Source: Colletotrichum lupini (taxonomy: Eukaryota > Ascomycota > Sordariomycetes > Glomerellales > Glomerellaceae). Taken from it: 64,000 nucleotides of DNA. Positions 22,390 through 33,935 of this stretch are shown in pieces. The DNA lies in assembly GCF_023278565.1 (NCBI RefSeq), contig NC_064677.1, forward strand, positions 5,270,001-5,334,000, read 5' to 3'. The notes beneath the pieces were generated by a model. That model did no database searches. It was not told the origin of the DNA and worked only from the letters and a program-made list of their open reading frames with translations. A program made the position numbers and the translations under genes. Each line of letters opens with the position of its first letter. The stretch's first letter is position 1.

Positions 22390-24979
22390 ACTTACCCCCT
22401 AATTAAAATTTTATAACGTCCTCGTCGCTTATATTCCTTAATTATTTCCTATAAACATAACGCTATTATAATATAATATTATTATAATCGTTATAAATAT
22501 ATTGCTTAAAATATTCTATAATAGTCATAATTATTATACTTAATAATATAATACTTCGGTAATAAGTTACTAAGTTATCCCTATAATTTAGTATTAAAAT
22601 TACGGAGCACCCTTTTATAAATTATTTTCCGCTCGTCGTTAAGAATCGTTATATTAATTATTTTTATTATATAATTTACTTTTTCTTACTATCCTCTTTT
22701 TTATATCTCTTATTAAAAAAGAATTATTCTCGCTTTATTATCTATTGTTATTTTAATAATAATCTTTTATATAAACTTATAGAATTCTTTATTATTATCC
22801 TAGACTAGGGTCGTATTATATTATAAAATTATATCCTTAAGCTTTTCTTTTTTAATTAGTAATTATTTTAATTATTTTAAAAGTAAGTATTAAGGCCTAG
22901 GAGTTATATTAATAGTTCGAAGTACTAACCTCTATCGTTTATAAGTAATAAAAAGCGTATTTAGTATATCGTCGTATTTAAGCTCTATAGAATTATAAAC
23001 GGTAAGGTATTTTAATAACTTAATTTAGTTAAAATAGTCGTACTAACTTTTTAACGGGCTAAGGCTATATAAATATATCGCTATTATAATTTTTTTAACT
23101 ATTACCTCTTTTTTAATAGTCTTACGTAAAGCTCTATATATAGGATATAATAATAAGTCGCCTTTTTTTTAACTATTTATAAGCGTTTAGTAAAGAGTCG
23201 TTATAACCGAAATTTTATTAAACTCCGAGAAGATAATATTATTTAAGTTATTATTAAAAAATATTATAATATAGTATAAGCTATTATAATTCTTTTTATA
23301 TAACTAACCTCGTTATACTAACTTAGGAGTTAAGTAGTACTACTTAGGCATTATTTTATTTAAAATAAATATACTTAGATTAATTCTAATTAGTTATACT
23401 AGGGGATTATTAAGAGTCGGCTTTGGGGGTATAAGTATTTTTTTTAGTAGATCGTCCTAAAGAGGATTTTTTTATAAAGTTATTATTTTTAGCTTTTTAT
23501 TACTTATATTCTTTATTCTTTTAATTTTACTTTTTTTTTTTATTAATAGCTTTTTATTAAATAGAACGCCGTTATCGGATTCTCCCTTATTAAACTCCTT
23601 ATTATTAATCCCTTTTTTAATTTCTAAAAGATCGTCGTTATTATTTAATAATAACTTTATATTATTAACTTTTTTACTCTTAATTTCTAACTTTATAAAT
23701 AATAAGTCGTTATTAATTATAATCGGGGTTTAAACTATTATCTTCTTTAACTAAAATAATAACTTCCCGTTTATTTAATTTTAGATTTTTTAAGTAGTAT
23801 TATTTAGTATTACGAATAGTTAAGTATTAAATATTCTAAGTTTTTTAAAAAGTAGGTTTATAATAAATAATTTATATATATTAAATAAACTAGCAAATCC
23901 CCTATATTTAATCTTAAGTCCGGGGTCCTCTTTACTTACTAAGTCGTTATTCTCGTTTTTTATTTTAAGTAATCCGTTATTCTTACCCTTAATAGTTAGT
24001 GAGTATTATAATAACTTAGAAGCGTTCGTGCGATTAATATTAGGGGTTATTAAATTATTAAGATTATTAATAAACGTTTAGTTAGTACTTTTTTTATTAT
24101 ATACTTAACTAGCTAAGTCGGTAAGGCTATTATTAATTTTATTTAGTTACGCTATTTTAGTATAAGTATATAGAAAAAAAGAAAAAGGTATAGTTAAAGT
24201 AAATAGAAATAAGGTTTAAATAGCTAGCTATAAGTAATATAAAGTCGAGATCGAATAGTAAGTTTAATCTTCGGCTTTAAGTAGGTACTTAAAATTAAAA
24301 ATAGTTAATACTATCCTTTATTATAAAAAAGAATTATTATTTAGCTAAATTAAATATTCTTCCTCTTATAGTAATAAATACCTTATTATAATAATTTTAT
24401 AAAAAAATTCTAGTTACTATTTATATTATTTACTTAGTCCCTCTAGTTATAATAAAAACTATAATCTATTCTTATTTTATTAAACGTCGATAATTTTCTT
24501 TAGCAAATTAGTAAATAAAATTACTATTAGTATCGGTAGTACTCGTCCGTAAATATTAAGTAATAATACTAGTTCTAAATAGTTAACTAAAATTACGTTA
24601 TATATTTTTACGTATTAAAATAAGTCGAGCCTATATACGAGTCGTTTAATCCGTTTAAAGATCGTAAAAAGCCTAGTATATTATTATAAGTATTTCTTTC
24701 TTAGTATAGTTAATTATAATATATTATAACCGCGGTATAGTTTTAATATAATATATTATCTAACCTTAAAAAATTTAGTAAAGCGCTTCTAGTCGTAGTA
24801 TAATTTTATCTAAATAGCTATAATAATAATAGCGTCGTATACCTTAAGTCGTATTTTTAGTTTAGTTAGTAATTTATTTATTACGTTTATAACTACGTTA
24901 ATAATATTATTAAAAATAAATCCTAAAATAATTTCGTTAGGCGACTTAGTTATTACCGCTAATTTATTATTATTAATCT

Positions 24980-25200
24980 CGAATTATAATTAGGGAATAT
25001 TATTAGGCTATCGGTCTAGGGATTTTAATAATATAAAATATATTCGTAGTACCGACTCGACTATAAAGTTTATTTATTTACTCTAGCCGTTAGTCTAGGG
25101 ATAGTAAGTTACTAAGTATAATAGTTTATTACCGCACTTATCCTATATATATTTTTATATTATAAAAAGGAATTTAGGGTCTCTATTACTTAAGATTACC
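24980..25200 (-). pseudogene. RIP-degraded integrase core of the retrotransposon
   Basis: One minus-strand frame reads S-N-R-D-P-K-F (25171-25190), then Y-Y-P-stop-T-N-G (about 25085-25105). These correspond to the retroviral-type integrase motif around the second catalytic Asp and the following HPQTDG segment, with G-to-A changes visible (Asp to Asn, Gln to stop). Boundaries are approximate. It is non-functional. Confidence 0.75.
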
Positions 25201-26019
25201 TTTAGTAGTCCCTAGTTATAGCGCTATAAAAAGTTTATTAATAACGTTACTTATTCCTTTATTATTATCGTTTTATATTTAAGTATTAAACTAATCTATT
25301 TAGATATCTTATTAATTATTAATAAGATATAATTATATGCTTTTCTTAAGGTTAGTAGTTTTAAAATAAAATCGATAGTAATTATATAATAGGGATATAA
25401 TAACGGTATAATAAGTTATATACTACTATATAATTAATATATTTTAAGTTTTATTGTCGAGCACGTTAGGTAACCCTAAATATAACGCTTTAAATTCCGT
25501 ATAAGTCGTAATATATAATATCTAAGTAGTATTATAACTATTTTATCGTAGCCTATATAGTTTCCTCTATAGGCCGTTTCGAAAATATTAGTATAGTATA
25601 TTTAAAGGATATATAATCGGTCGTATATACTATATATTACTTTTTATAATAGTCCCTTATATAAAAGAAATAGTAATTCGGCGCGGTTCTCTTTAAATAA
25701 TATTATATTATTATAAACTATTTTAATAATAGATTTAAAGGCTAGGTCTATATCGTAGCCCTACTAAATTTTCTTCCTAAAACTTAGTATTATTTTAAAA
25801 AGAATTATGCTAATACTATTTTATATTACTAGCGGTATAATATCGTCTTTTAGTTACTAGTCGTTAATTATACGCATCGGTAGTAGACTAATTTATATAA
25901 TATGGGTATCGTTAGTTAGGAAAACTAATTATACTTATATCTATATTACCTAATCGTTTAGTACGTCGTTTAGTAAAACGTTTAAGCTACTATTTATCGA
26001 ATTTAGCTCGTCGCATCCC

Positions 26020-26620
26020 GGGTTAACTAGTAGTTTAAATAGTATATCTAACATAATATATTCCTTACTTAGCTTATATATAACCTAAATATTAAATTAG
26101 CTAGCGTACTCTATTACCCTAATTAGTTTTTTATTATTAGTACTATTCGCTATAATATTAGTAATATCCGATTATTATTATAGGCCTATGATAGTAGAAT
26201 AATTAGTAATAATTATCATAATAAGTTTTAATACGGAGATCTAGTAATTATATTTCTTTAGGACCTAGACGAAACTTAGTATTTCTATTTTCGTTAGTTA
26301 ATATTTTTTTTTAAGCTTAGATAGGGTTCGTAATAAGTATAATACTAGTTAAATAGTACCTTTTAATAGTAATTTAATTAGCTTCCTTTCGTTATTTATA
26401 ATTATTTATAGTACTTCCGGCTTAACATAATAAGTTATAGTACTAATACCCGTCGCTATTATATTAAAATTAATAAATAATAGTCGTATCGGGTTGTAAT
26501 AATATAACTTAATATTATTTAATAAGTCGCTACGTACTTTCTTAAACGCGTACCGTTCCTTATTAATAATTATAATTAGAACTAATTTTATTTATTATTT
26601 ATACCCGGGATCCTTATTAA
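26020..26620 (-). pseudogene. RIP-degraded RNase H region of the retrotransposon
   Basis: A minus-strand frame, broken by several stops, reads LTKIEILSFV followed by a VLKKYNY segment, then NNKKLIRVIEYA and YKLSKEY. This is the order of motifs in the Ty3/Gypsy RNase H and its linker to integrase. Boundaries are approximate. Confidence 0.75.
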
Positions 26621-26699
26621 TAATTCGTTTACTATCTTTAGTCTTTTATTATAATAAATCCGTTTTTAGTTATTTTAGTAGTTTTATAATAAATATATA

Positions 26700-27480
26700 T
26701 CCCGGGACGTTATTACGGAAGTACCCTACGAGGCCGATAAATATCTCGAGGTTATGGAGGGTCGTTAGATATTTAAGTTATTTAAAAGTATTTAACTTTT
26801 CTATTATAATAAATAGGCCGAAAGCGTTAACGTATTATCTAAGAACGGTAGTACTTAGAAATCCTATAAAGGTCTTTAATAAGTTAATACTAATATTTTT
26901 TTATTATAATAAACGAAAAATAGCGTCGAGGTTAATAATATACTCTTTTAATATATCGGATCTAATAATAATATTATTATAATATAATCGGGCTAAGATA
27001 TTTATAAAGAGGGCGTCTATTTATTATTAAATATAGGCGTTCGAGTTTTTATAACCTATTATAGCGTAATTAAAAGTATACTATTTATCGGGTATAATAA
27101 TCGTAAAAGCGTCGTAAGATTCGGGGTATATTTGTTATTAATAATAAAACGAACTTATATCTATAACCGTAATATAGCGCTTATTTTTAACGATATTAAA
27201 GATATCGTTTTATAATCGTATTAAGTAGCTATTTAAGAGTATAATCTTATTTAGTCTGCGGATATTAATAACTATACGGCCTTTTTATTTTTTATTAACT
27301 TTATACTATACTACGAAAACTAAGAATAAAAACGGTACTAAGTTTATAATATAATATAGTCGTCCCTAGTTAATAAGTATATTTAATTATTTCTAAACGA
27401 CTTCCTTTTTATTAACTCTTAAATAGTAGATCTTCTTTATCTTAAGGACCTCCTTTTCCTAGCCTAATTTAAAAGCAATT
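26700..27480 (-). pseudogene. RIP-degraded reverse transcriptase of the retrotransposon
   Basis: Minus-strand frames retain the spacing of the Ty3/Gypsy polymerase: a first-strand core segment near 27250, an AFTII-like stretch near 27100, the active-site strand near 26975-26990 and an EIFIGLVGYF segment near 26740. The active-site pair that should be Asp-Asp reads Asn-Asn (YNN), which is what G-to-A mutation of GAT codons gives. Many stops are present. It is non-functional. Confidence 0.8.
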
Positions 27481-30400
27481 CGTATTTATTAGTTTTTAAA
27501 AATATTAATAAAGCCGGTATTTTTAAAAACGTTTTAAAAATAGTCTAATAGGGGTATAAAGTAGTTTACTTTATTAGCTCCGTCGTATATCGTAATTCCG
27601 GTTATATATTTTTTTATTTAGTCCGTTAGCTAGACCTTTATTAGCTTAGAAGTTATAGCCTCGTTTAGCTTACTATCCGTACTACTAAAATTAGCTACTA
27701 TACTTACTTAGTTATTATTAACTTATTAATAATAAGTATTTTTAATAATTAAATTAAGGGAGCCGACCTTAGCTTTCGCAGGGATTATAATAAGTTTATT
27801 AATATTATTAATAGCTATAATATAATATATATTCTTATTAGCTAATAATATATAGGATACGAACTTATTATATAGTACCGGCTTAAATAATAAGTCTTTA
27901 TTAGTTACTACGGAATATAAAACTAAGAGTAGGGAAGATATATATAGTAGTATAATTATCGTTATAACTAATTAGATCGTAGCTTTAATAAGTAATTTAC
28001 GTTTAGTATTATAAAACGCCGGGACGTTAATATTATATAATTAAATAGTAATAATAGAGGTAGCAAAGTCGATTTTAAATTTTTTTAGTTTTATAATATC
28101 GGTACTAATTAATATATTTATTTATAAGCTATTAACTAGTAATACTTCTCGTATAAAGTATACTAAGGATAGTATATTATTATCTATAATAGTACCCTTA
28201 ATATAAAATAGGAAGACTATATAGTTTTATATTTAGTATATATCTATTCTAATGCCTTTAATAATTAGAAGAACGGCGCGTTATTTAATTTCTAAAAATA
28301 AGAAAATAGCTATAATTTATTATTAGTTAGCGATTAATCGACTATAGCCTATATTAATATAAACCTCCTTTTTAGTATCGTCGTTAAGGGAAGTTATAAG
28401 TCGTAGTTATATAATAATAAATATTCTTATTCCGAATCCTATCTTAATATTTAGCTTAGAATCCGTAATAAAAGTAATAATAAGTAGTCTAGCTTTATTA
28501 GTAGCTAGAGCATTCGCTGTTAGTAAAGTAGTTACCGTATCGTCCTCCGTTACTAATATAATATTATTAAATACGCTTTTCCTTAATCCTCGTCGTTTAA
28601 TAACTAAAGAATTTTGAAAAGGCGTTAGTTATTAGTATTTATAAACTACGTTAAAGGCCTACGTTATATACGTTACGGAGATATTAAAATAATTTATTAC
28701 CTAAAGTAAATTACTTATTATATCTTTTATAATTATATATATTTAAAAAGCTAGTAATAAAAAATACTACGTCCCCGATTATAAGTACCGGATCGTAGTT
28801 TAGAGGTCCGTAGTTTATATTATTAAAATTATTATTTATATCTAGTTCCTCTAGTTAGTTATTGCCGTAGTATGCCTATTTTAAATTCTAATCCTCGTTT
28901 TATTTTAATAGCTCTTCGTCCTATTTTTTTAATACGTAGGCTTATATATACGTATAACGTAGTTAGTTATAGTTAAAACGGTTTAAATAGTAATTATTAT
29001 ATTATTAATATAGTTTATTAAGGTTATTATTAAGGTTATAAGTATACTTACTAAATTATAATAGCGCTATAAAACTTCTTATCTAGGGGGGTTAGTACGG
29101 CTAAGACTAAGTACTCTACTACGTTTATTACGTAATATTAATTATTTAGCTATTAGCCTACGTTATAAGTTAATTATTTAACTAATTACTTCCCTAGGAA
29201 TTACTACTTTTATATAAGTTATTATACTAAGTAAGTAGCCTACGGTCGTTCGGACGATTAAAGTCGTTATACTAATTATAATTAGACTACTTATTAAACT
29301 ACTAATAATTATAATTTAGCTAGTAATTATTAAACTCCGGTCTTTGCGATAAATAAGGAGTATTTTAGTATCCTCTTTTTTATAAAGCTAACCTTAGTTC
29401 GGGGACTAGGTTATTATTATATAAAAAGCTCGTTATTACTTATTATACTTAATAATTACTTTATACGAGATATTTATCCTTAGCTATATAAATTAAAATA
29501 CTCTCTTTATTATTAAAGTAGTTTAAGAACTAAACTAGGGTTATTATTACCGTTAGCTTTTCTACTTATACTTAGATTTTATTATTAAGAGCTTTAAAAA
29601 TAACTTTAAGTTATACCTAAACGTCGTTAATTTTTATATTTTATATATTACGAATTATTATCTATACAAATAGTTTAATTATATATCCATTAGCGAGGTC
29701 CTTAATTATAAGTTTTTATATATATAACGCGTTAAGGGCTTTAAAGGAATTTTATTTAAACCGCTTTTATAAAGTCTTAGTAATAACTTATATTTTATAA
29801 TTAAATAGAGCTAGTCGTTCTAATTATATAAGCTTAGTAATATATTATATTAACGCTATACTTAGTAAGTAAAACGATTATACCTCCTTAATAATTACGT
29901 CGCTTTTAGTTATTATAAAATACTAAAGCCTATTATAAAAAATATAAACGTTAGTATAAGTAATAAACTTAGTACTAGAGGTAATACTATACTTCGAATT
30001 ATTATAACTAGTTAGATCGAAGTATCTAATCTCCTCTAGCTTTAGGGGTATAAACTAATTACTATTATATTTAGGAGTTAATTATCGACTACCGTTATTA
30101 CTATTATTTATATTATTTATAATTAAGGCTACTATTATAGTAATTTAGGTAATTATATTAATAAAGAGATTATTAATCGGGTTATTATTACCTATAAGCT
30201 AGTTATTACTATTTATATTACTATTTACTATTTTAAAAAGCTCTACTAACTCGTCGTAATTACTAAATAAAGAAGGGCGTAAGTAGTAGTTACTTAAGTT
30301 AATAATAAGACTTTTTAAATTAAAGTAATTACCTAGGTTAGTAATACGTATTATTACTAATACCGAAGGTATAATAAGTAACGACTATAGTTAAGTAGGA

Positions 30401-30798
30401 GTCGTTAGATAAGTATTATTAAATAACGTCGGTTAGTAATCGAACTTTATAATATAGATTTATTAAATTACTATATTAACTCCTCGTATTAATTTTAAAA
30501 ATTTAATAAAGTAGTCTAGCTCGACTTTGTTAGTACGAGTATTAATAATTTAGTTAGCTCGTTATAATACTTATATTACGTAACGTTAGTCGGCGTTTAT
30601 AACTCTCGCTATATAAGGGTAGTTCGTATTATTAGTATAAAAACGTAATAATTATCTAGTTTTTAGCTTAGTTATTATTAATTATATTTTTTATAGGGGT
30701 AAAATAAGGATTATTTAATAAATTAAATCCTAGTTATAATAGGCTAATAAAAAAGAAATTCTTAGTACTAGGTCGTATTATAGGTTATATTACTAGAT

Positions 30799-30958
30799 TA
30801 CTAAGGGTAAAGGTAGGGTTAATATAATATGTTAAGTAGTGGTTAATTCTTCTAAGTAATATAGGTAGAAGCCCCTAATATAGGCAGAAGCCCCTATATA
30901 TAGTTGTGGCTGGTCGCTACTAGTTGTGGCACACAGCCTGTGGCTGTGTAGTGTGGCA
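30799..30958 (-). repeat. right LTR (5' LTR of the element)
   Basis: It is 160 bp and gap-free against the left LTR. Here the inner 100 bp (30799 to about 30900) carry the transitions and the outer 60 bp (about 30905-30958) are clean, with intact GTGG and CACACAG stretches. It ends gtgtggca, directly followed by the target copy ctggt (30959-30963). Confidence 0.9.
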
Positions 30959-30963
30959 CTGGT
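30959..30963. repeat. right target-site duplication of the LTR element
   Basis: Five bases, ctggt, directly follow the terminal CA of the right LTR and match the left copy ctagt at 22225-22229 except for one transition. Confidence 0.7.
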
Positions 30964-31463
30964 CGTCTTTTGCGCAGTGCGAAGCGTGAGGTGTCCCACG
31001 CTATAATTATCTGGCACACCAGACGGCCTTTTTTTCTGCGGCGTCCCCCTCCAAGCCCGGCCAAGTGTGTCTCGCAGCTTCCCCCCTCGACCTATTCCTG
31101 TTCCACGTCCAAGCTCCAACCACCACACAGCTTCTTCCAAGCACTTGGCGCCTGCCTCGTCTCGCCTGGAACTTCATGATCTTTTCCTCTCTCACTCTCC
31201 CTCCCTCCTCCATCTTCTCTGCCTCACATTCCTATTGCCTCTCCCTCCCTGATTCCGCACACGGCCGGCTAGCTCGTACCATCATCCCTTGAACATCTTA
31301 CCTCCAGCTCCGTAGAGTATCCCCTCCGCGCCAAATCTCGACCGACGGACCTTTAGACCCTGTATACGGTCACCTCCGCCCTCCTCCGCCTCCCTCCCCC
31401 CATTGACTCCGAGGCCTCGACAACCTACGAACATCACCACCACAGCTACTCTCCGCCGCAGCC
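30964..31463 (+). promoter_or_regulatory. promoter and pyrimidine-rich leader of phosphofructokinase
   Basis: Only 500 bp separate the retrotransposon from the PFK start codon. The + strand is strongly C/T-rich from about 31040 to 31460, as is common just upstream of highly expressed fungal genes. CpA and TpG are normal here, so RIP did not spread into it. Any upstream activating sites beyond 500 bp now lie 8.7 kb further away, left of the element. Confidence 0.6.
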
Positions 31464-33935
31464 ATGGCTCCCACAGCTGCCAAGAAGAAGATTGCCATCA
31501 TGACCTCGGGAGGTGACTCCCCAGGCATGAACGGCGTCGTCCGCGCCGTAGTCCGAACCGCGCTTCACATGGGATGTGAACCCTACTGCATCTACGACGG
31601 ATACGAAGGCTTGGTAGTAGGCGGAGACCAGATCAAAAAGGCGGAATGGGGTGATGTGCGCAACTATCTTGGCCAGGGCGGTACTCTGATTGGAACCCGC
31701 CGCTGCATGGCTTTTTACGAACGACCCGGTCGTTTGACTGCTGCCAAGAACATGATTCTCAACGGAATTGATGCCTTGATTATTTGCGGTGGTGACGGTT
31801 CCCTCACTGGTGCTGACAAGTTCCGCGCCGAATGGCCTTCCTTGATTGAGGAGCTCGTCTCCTCCGGCCAGCTCAAGAAGGAGCAGGTTGACCCCTACAG
31901 ACACCTCAACATTGTTGGTTTGGTTGGATCAATCGACAATGACATGTCAGGCACCGATGCCACCATTGGATGTTACTCTGCCCTCGAGCGCATCTGCGAA
32001 ATGGTCGACTACATTGAAGCCACGGCCTCGTCCCATTCGAGAGCTTTCGTTATCGAGGTCATGGGCCGCCATTGCGGCTGGCTGGCTCTCATGGCCGGCG
32101 TTGCGACAGGTGCCGACTTTATCTTCATCCCTGAAAAGCCTAGGGAGGAGAACTGGGAGGAAGAAATGTGTGATATTGTGAAGAGAGTAAGACCAGAAAA
32201 CCTAGCACTAAGACTAGTCAAGACGACGCTGACATGATGTAGCACCGAAGCTTTGGAAAGCGCAAGACCATCGTCATCATTGCCGAGGGCGCCAACGACA
32301 GCAACGGCAAGAAGATCACATCCGAAATGGTCAAGGACCTGCTCGCAGACAAGAACGGGCTTGCTCTGGACACCCGCATCACAACCCTCGGTCACGTTCA
32401 GCGTGGCGGTACGGCCGTCGCCTACGACAGAATGCTGGCTACCCTCCAAGGTGTAGAGGCCGTCAAGGCCGTTCTGGAAGCCACTCCCGAGACCGAGACC
32501 TGCTTCATCGCCATCAACGAAAACCAAATCTGCCGCAAGCCACTGATGCAGGCTGTCAAGGATACCAAGGAGGTTGCGAAGGCGGTTGACGAGAAGCAGT
32601 TCGAAAAGGCAATGGGCCTCCGTGACACTGAGTTTGCCGAGATGTTCAGCTCTTACATGATGACCACAAACGTCAGAGTGGATGACCACCATCTGCCGGA
32701 GAAGGAGGTTTGTCAATTGAGCTTCGATTACAAGAGAAAACGGGAAACTAACAATTTCGCAGAGAATGAAGATTGGCTTCATCAATGTTGGCGCACCTGC
32801 TGGTGGTATGAACGCTGCTGTGCGCGCTGGTGTTGCTTACTGTCTTTCGCGCGGCCATGAACCCGTCGCCATTCACAATGGCTTTGCCGGATTCGCTAGG
32901 CATCATGGCGATAAGCCCGTCGGTGCCGTGCGACCTTTCGACTGGCTTGAGGTTGACAGCTGGGCCAGCAAGGGAGGATCGGAAATCGGTACCAATCGAG
33001 AACTTCCTGCAGAGTCGGGCATGGAGCTCATTGCCAATCTGATTGAAAAGTACGAGTTTGATGGCTTGTTCCTCGTCGGTGGCTTCGAAGCCTATCACGC
33101 CGTTTCGCAACTGCGCAAGGCCAGAGAGCTCTACCCCTCTCTGTGCATTCCCATGGTTCTCCTGCCAGCTACGATTTCCAACAACGTTCCTGGATCAGAA
33201 TACTCTCTTGGCTCCGATACTTGCTTGAACGAGCTTGTGCAATACTGCGACAAGATCAAGCAGTCCGCTTCCGCCACGCGTCGCCGTGTGTTTGTCGTTG
33301 AGACACAAGGTGGCAAGTCTGGATACATCGCGACTCTTGCCGGTCTCAGCGTCGGCGCGAGCGCTGTTTACACGCCAGAGGAGGGCATGGACCTCGAGAT
33401 GCTGGCCGCTGACGTTCGCCATCTCCGTGAAATTTTCTCCAAGGATAAGGGCCAGTCGTCATCTGGACGCTTGATCCTCATCAACGAGAAGGCTGACGAT
33501 GTGTTCAACGCCAAGCTCATCGCAGACATCATCCGCAAGGAGGCACGCGGCCGATTCGAATCTCGCGACAGTATCCCCGGACACGTCCAGCAGGGTGGCG
33601 TCCCTTCGCCCATGGACAGATGTCGTGCCGTCAGACTGGCGATCAAGTGCATGCAGCACCTCGAGGAGTTCCGTCCCAAGTCGCATAACAGGTGTAAGAG
33701 GGACCCCATGAGCGCCTCTGTCATTGGTATCAAGGGTGCCAGCGTCACATTTACGCCCATTTGGGATCTCGAGGACCACGAGACGGACTGGAAGAACCGT
33801 CGGCCCAAGAACGTTCACTGGGCGCACATGGGCGATGTGGTCAACATGTTGTCCGGCAGACCTCTCCACCACACACCGGAGAAGCCAATCACCGGCCTCA
33901 AGGCAAAGGACGTCAAGAGAGGCCTCGACGATTGA
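31464..33935 (+). CDS. pfkA: ATP-dependent 6-phosphofructokinase
   Basis: Cytosolic glycolytic enzyme converting fructose 6-phosphate and ATP to fructose 1,6-bisphosphate. Exons: 31464-32186, 32243-32707, 32763-33935, giving 786 residues, the normal eukaryotic double-length form. The N-terminal half holds the catalytic motifs GGDSPGMN (16-23), [10 protein letters not shown] (about 109), [19 protein letters not shown] and LGHVQRGG. The C-terminal half (from about 398) repeats the fold with diverged motifs ([30 protein letters not shown]) and, from family knowledge, binds allosteric effectors such as fructose 2,6-bisphosphate. Both introns are phase 0. The start ATG sits in a good context (gccATGG). 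Nothing in the coding sequence is damaged although a RIPed transposon lies 505 bp upstream. Confidence 0.97.

Larger units (their letters stand above)
22230..30958 (-). mobile_element. Ty3/Gypsy LTR retrotransposon, heavily RIP-mutated
   Basis: An 8,729-bp element bounded by two 160-bp LTRs that begin TG (TA in the right copy) and end CA (TA in the left copy). The direct repeats are preceded and followed by ctagt/ctggt. The interior is extremely AT-rich and almost devoid of CpA and TpG while CpG is kept, the signature of RIP. On the minus strand, stop-riddled traces of pol appear in the order reverse transcriptase (about 27.4-26.7 kb), RNase H (about 26.6-26.0 kb) and integrase (about 25.2-25.0 kb). 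RT before integrase is the Ty3/Gypsy order. The 5' LTR of the element is therefore the right one, next to pfkA. The gag end (27.5-30.8 kb) and the stretch left of the integrase (22.4-24.9 kb) are too mutated to read. The element cannot encode anything functional. Confidence 0.93.

Noticed and set aside
22390..30798. AT-rich block as centromere core or mitochondrial insertion
   Set aside because: It is bounded by LTRs and target duplications and carries RT, RNase H and integrase traces on one strand.
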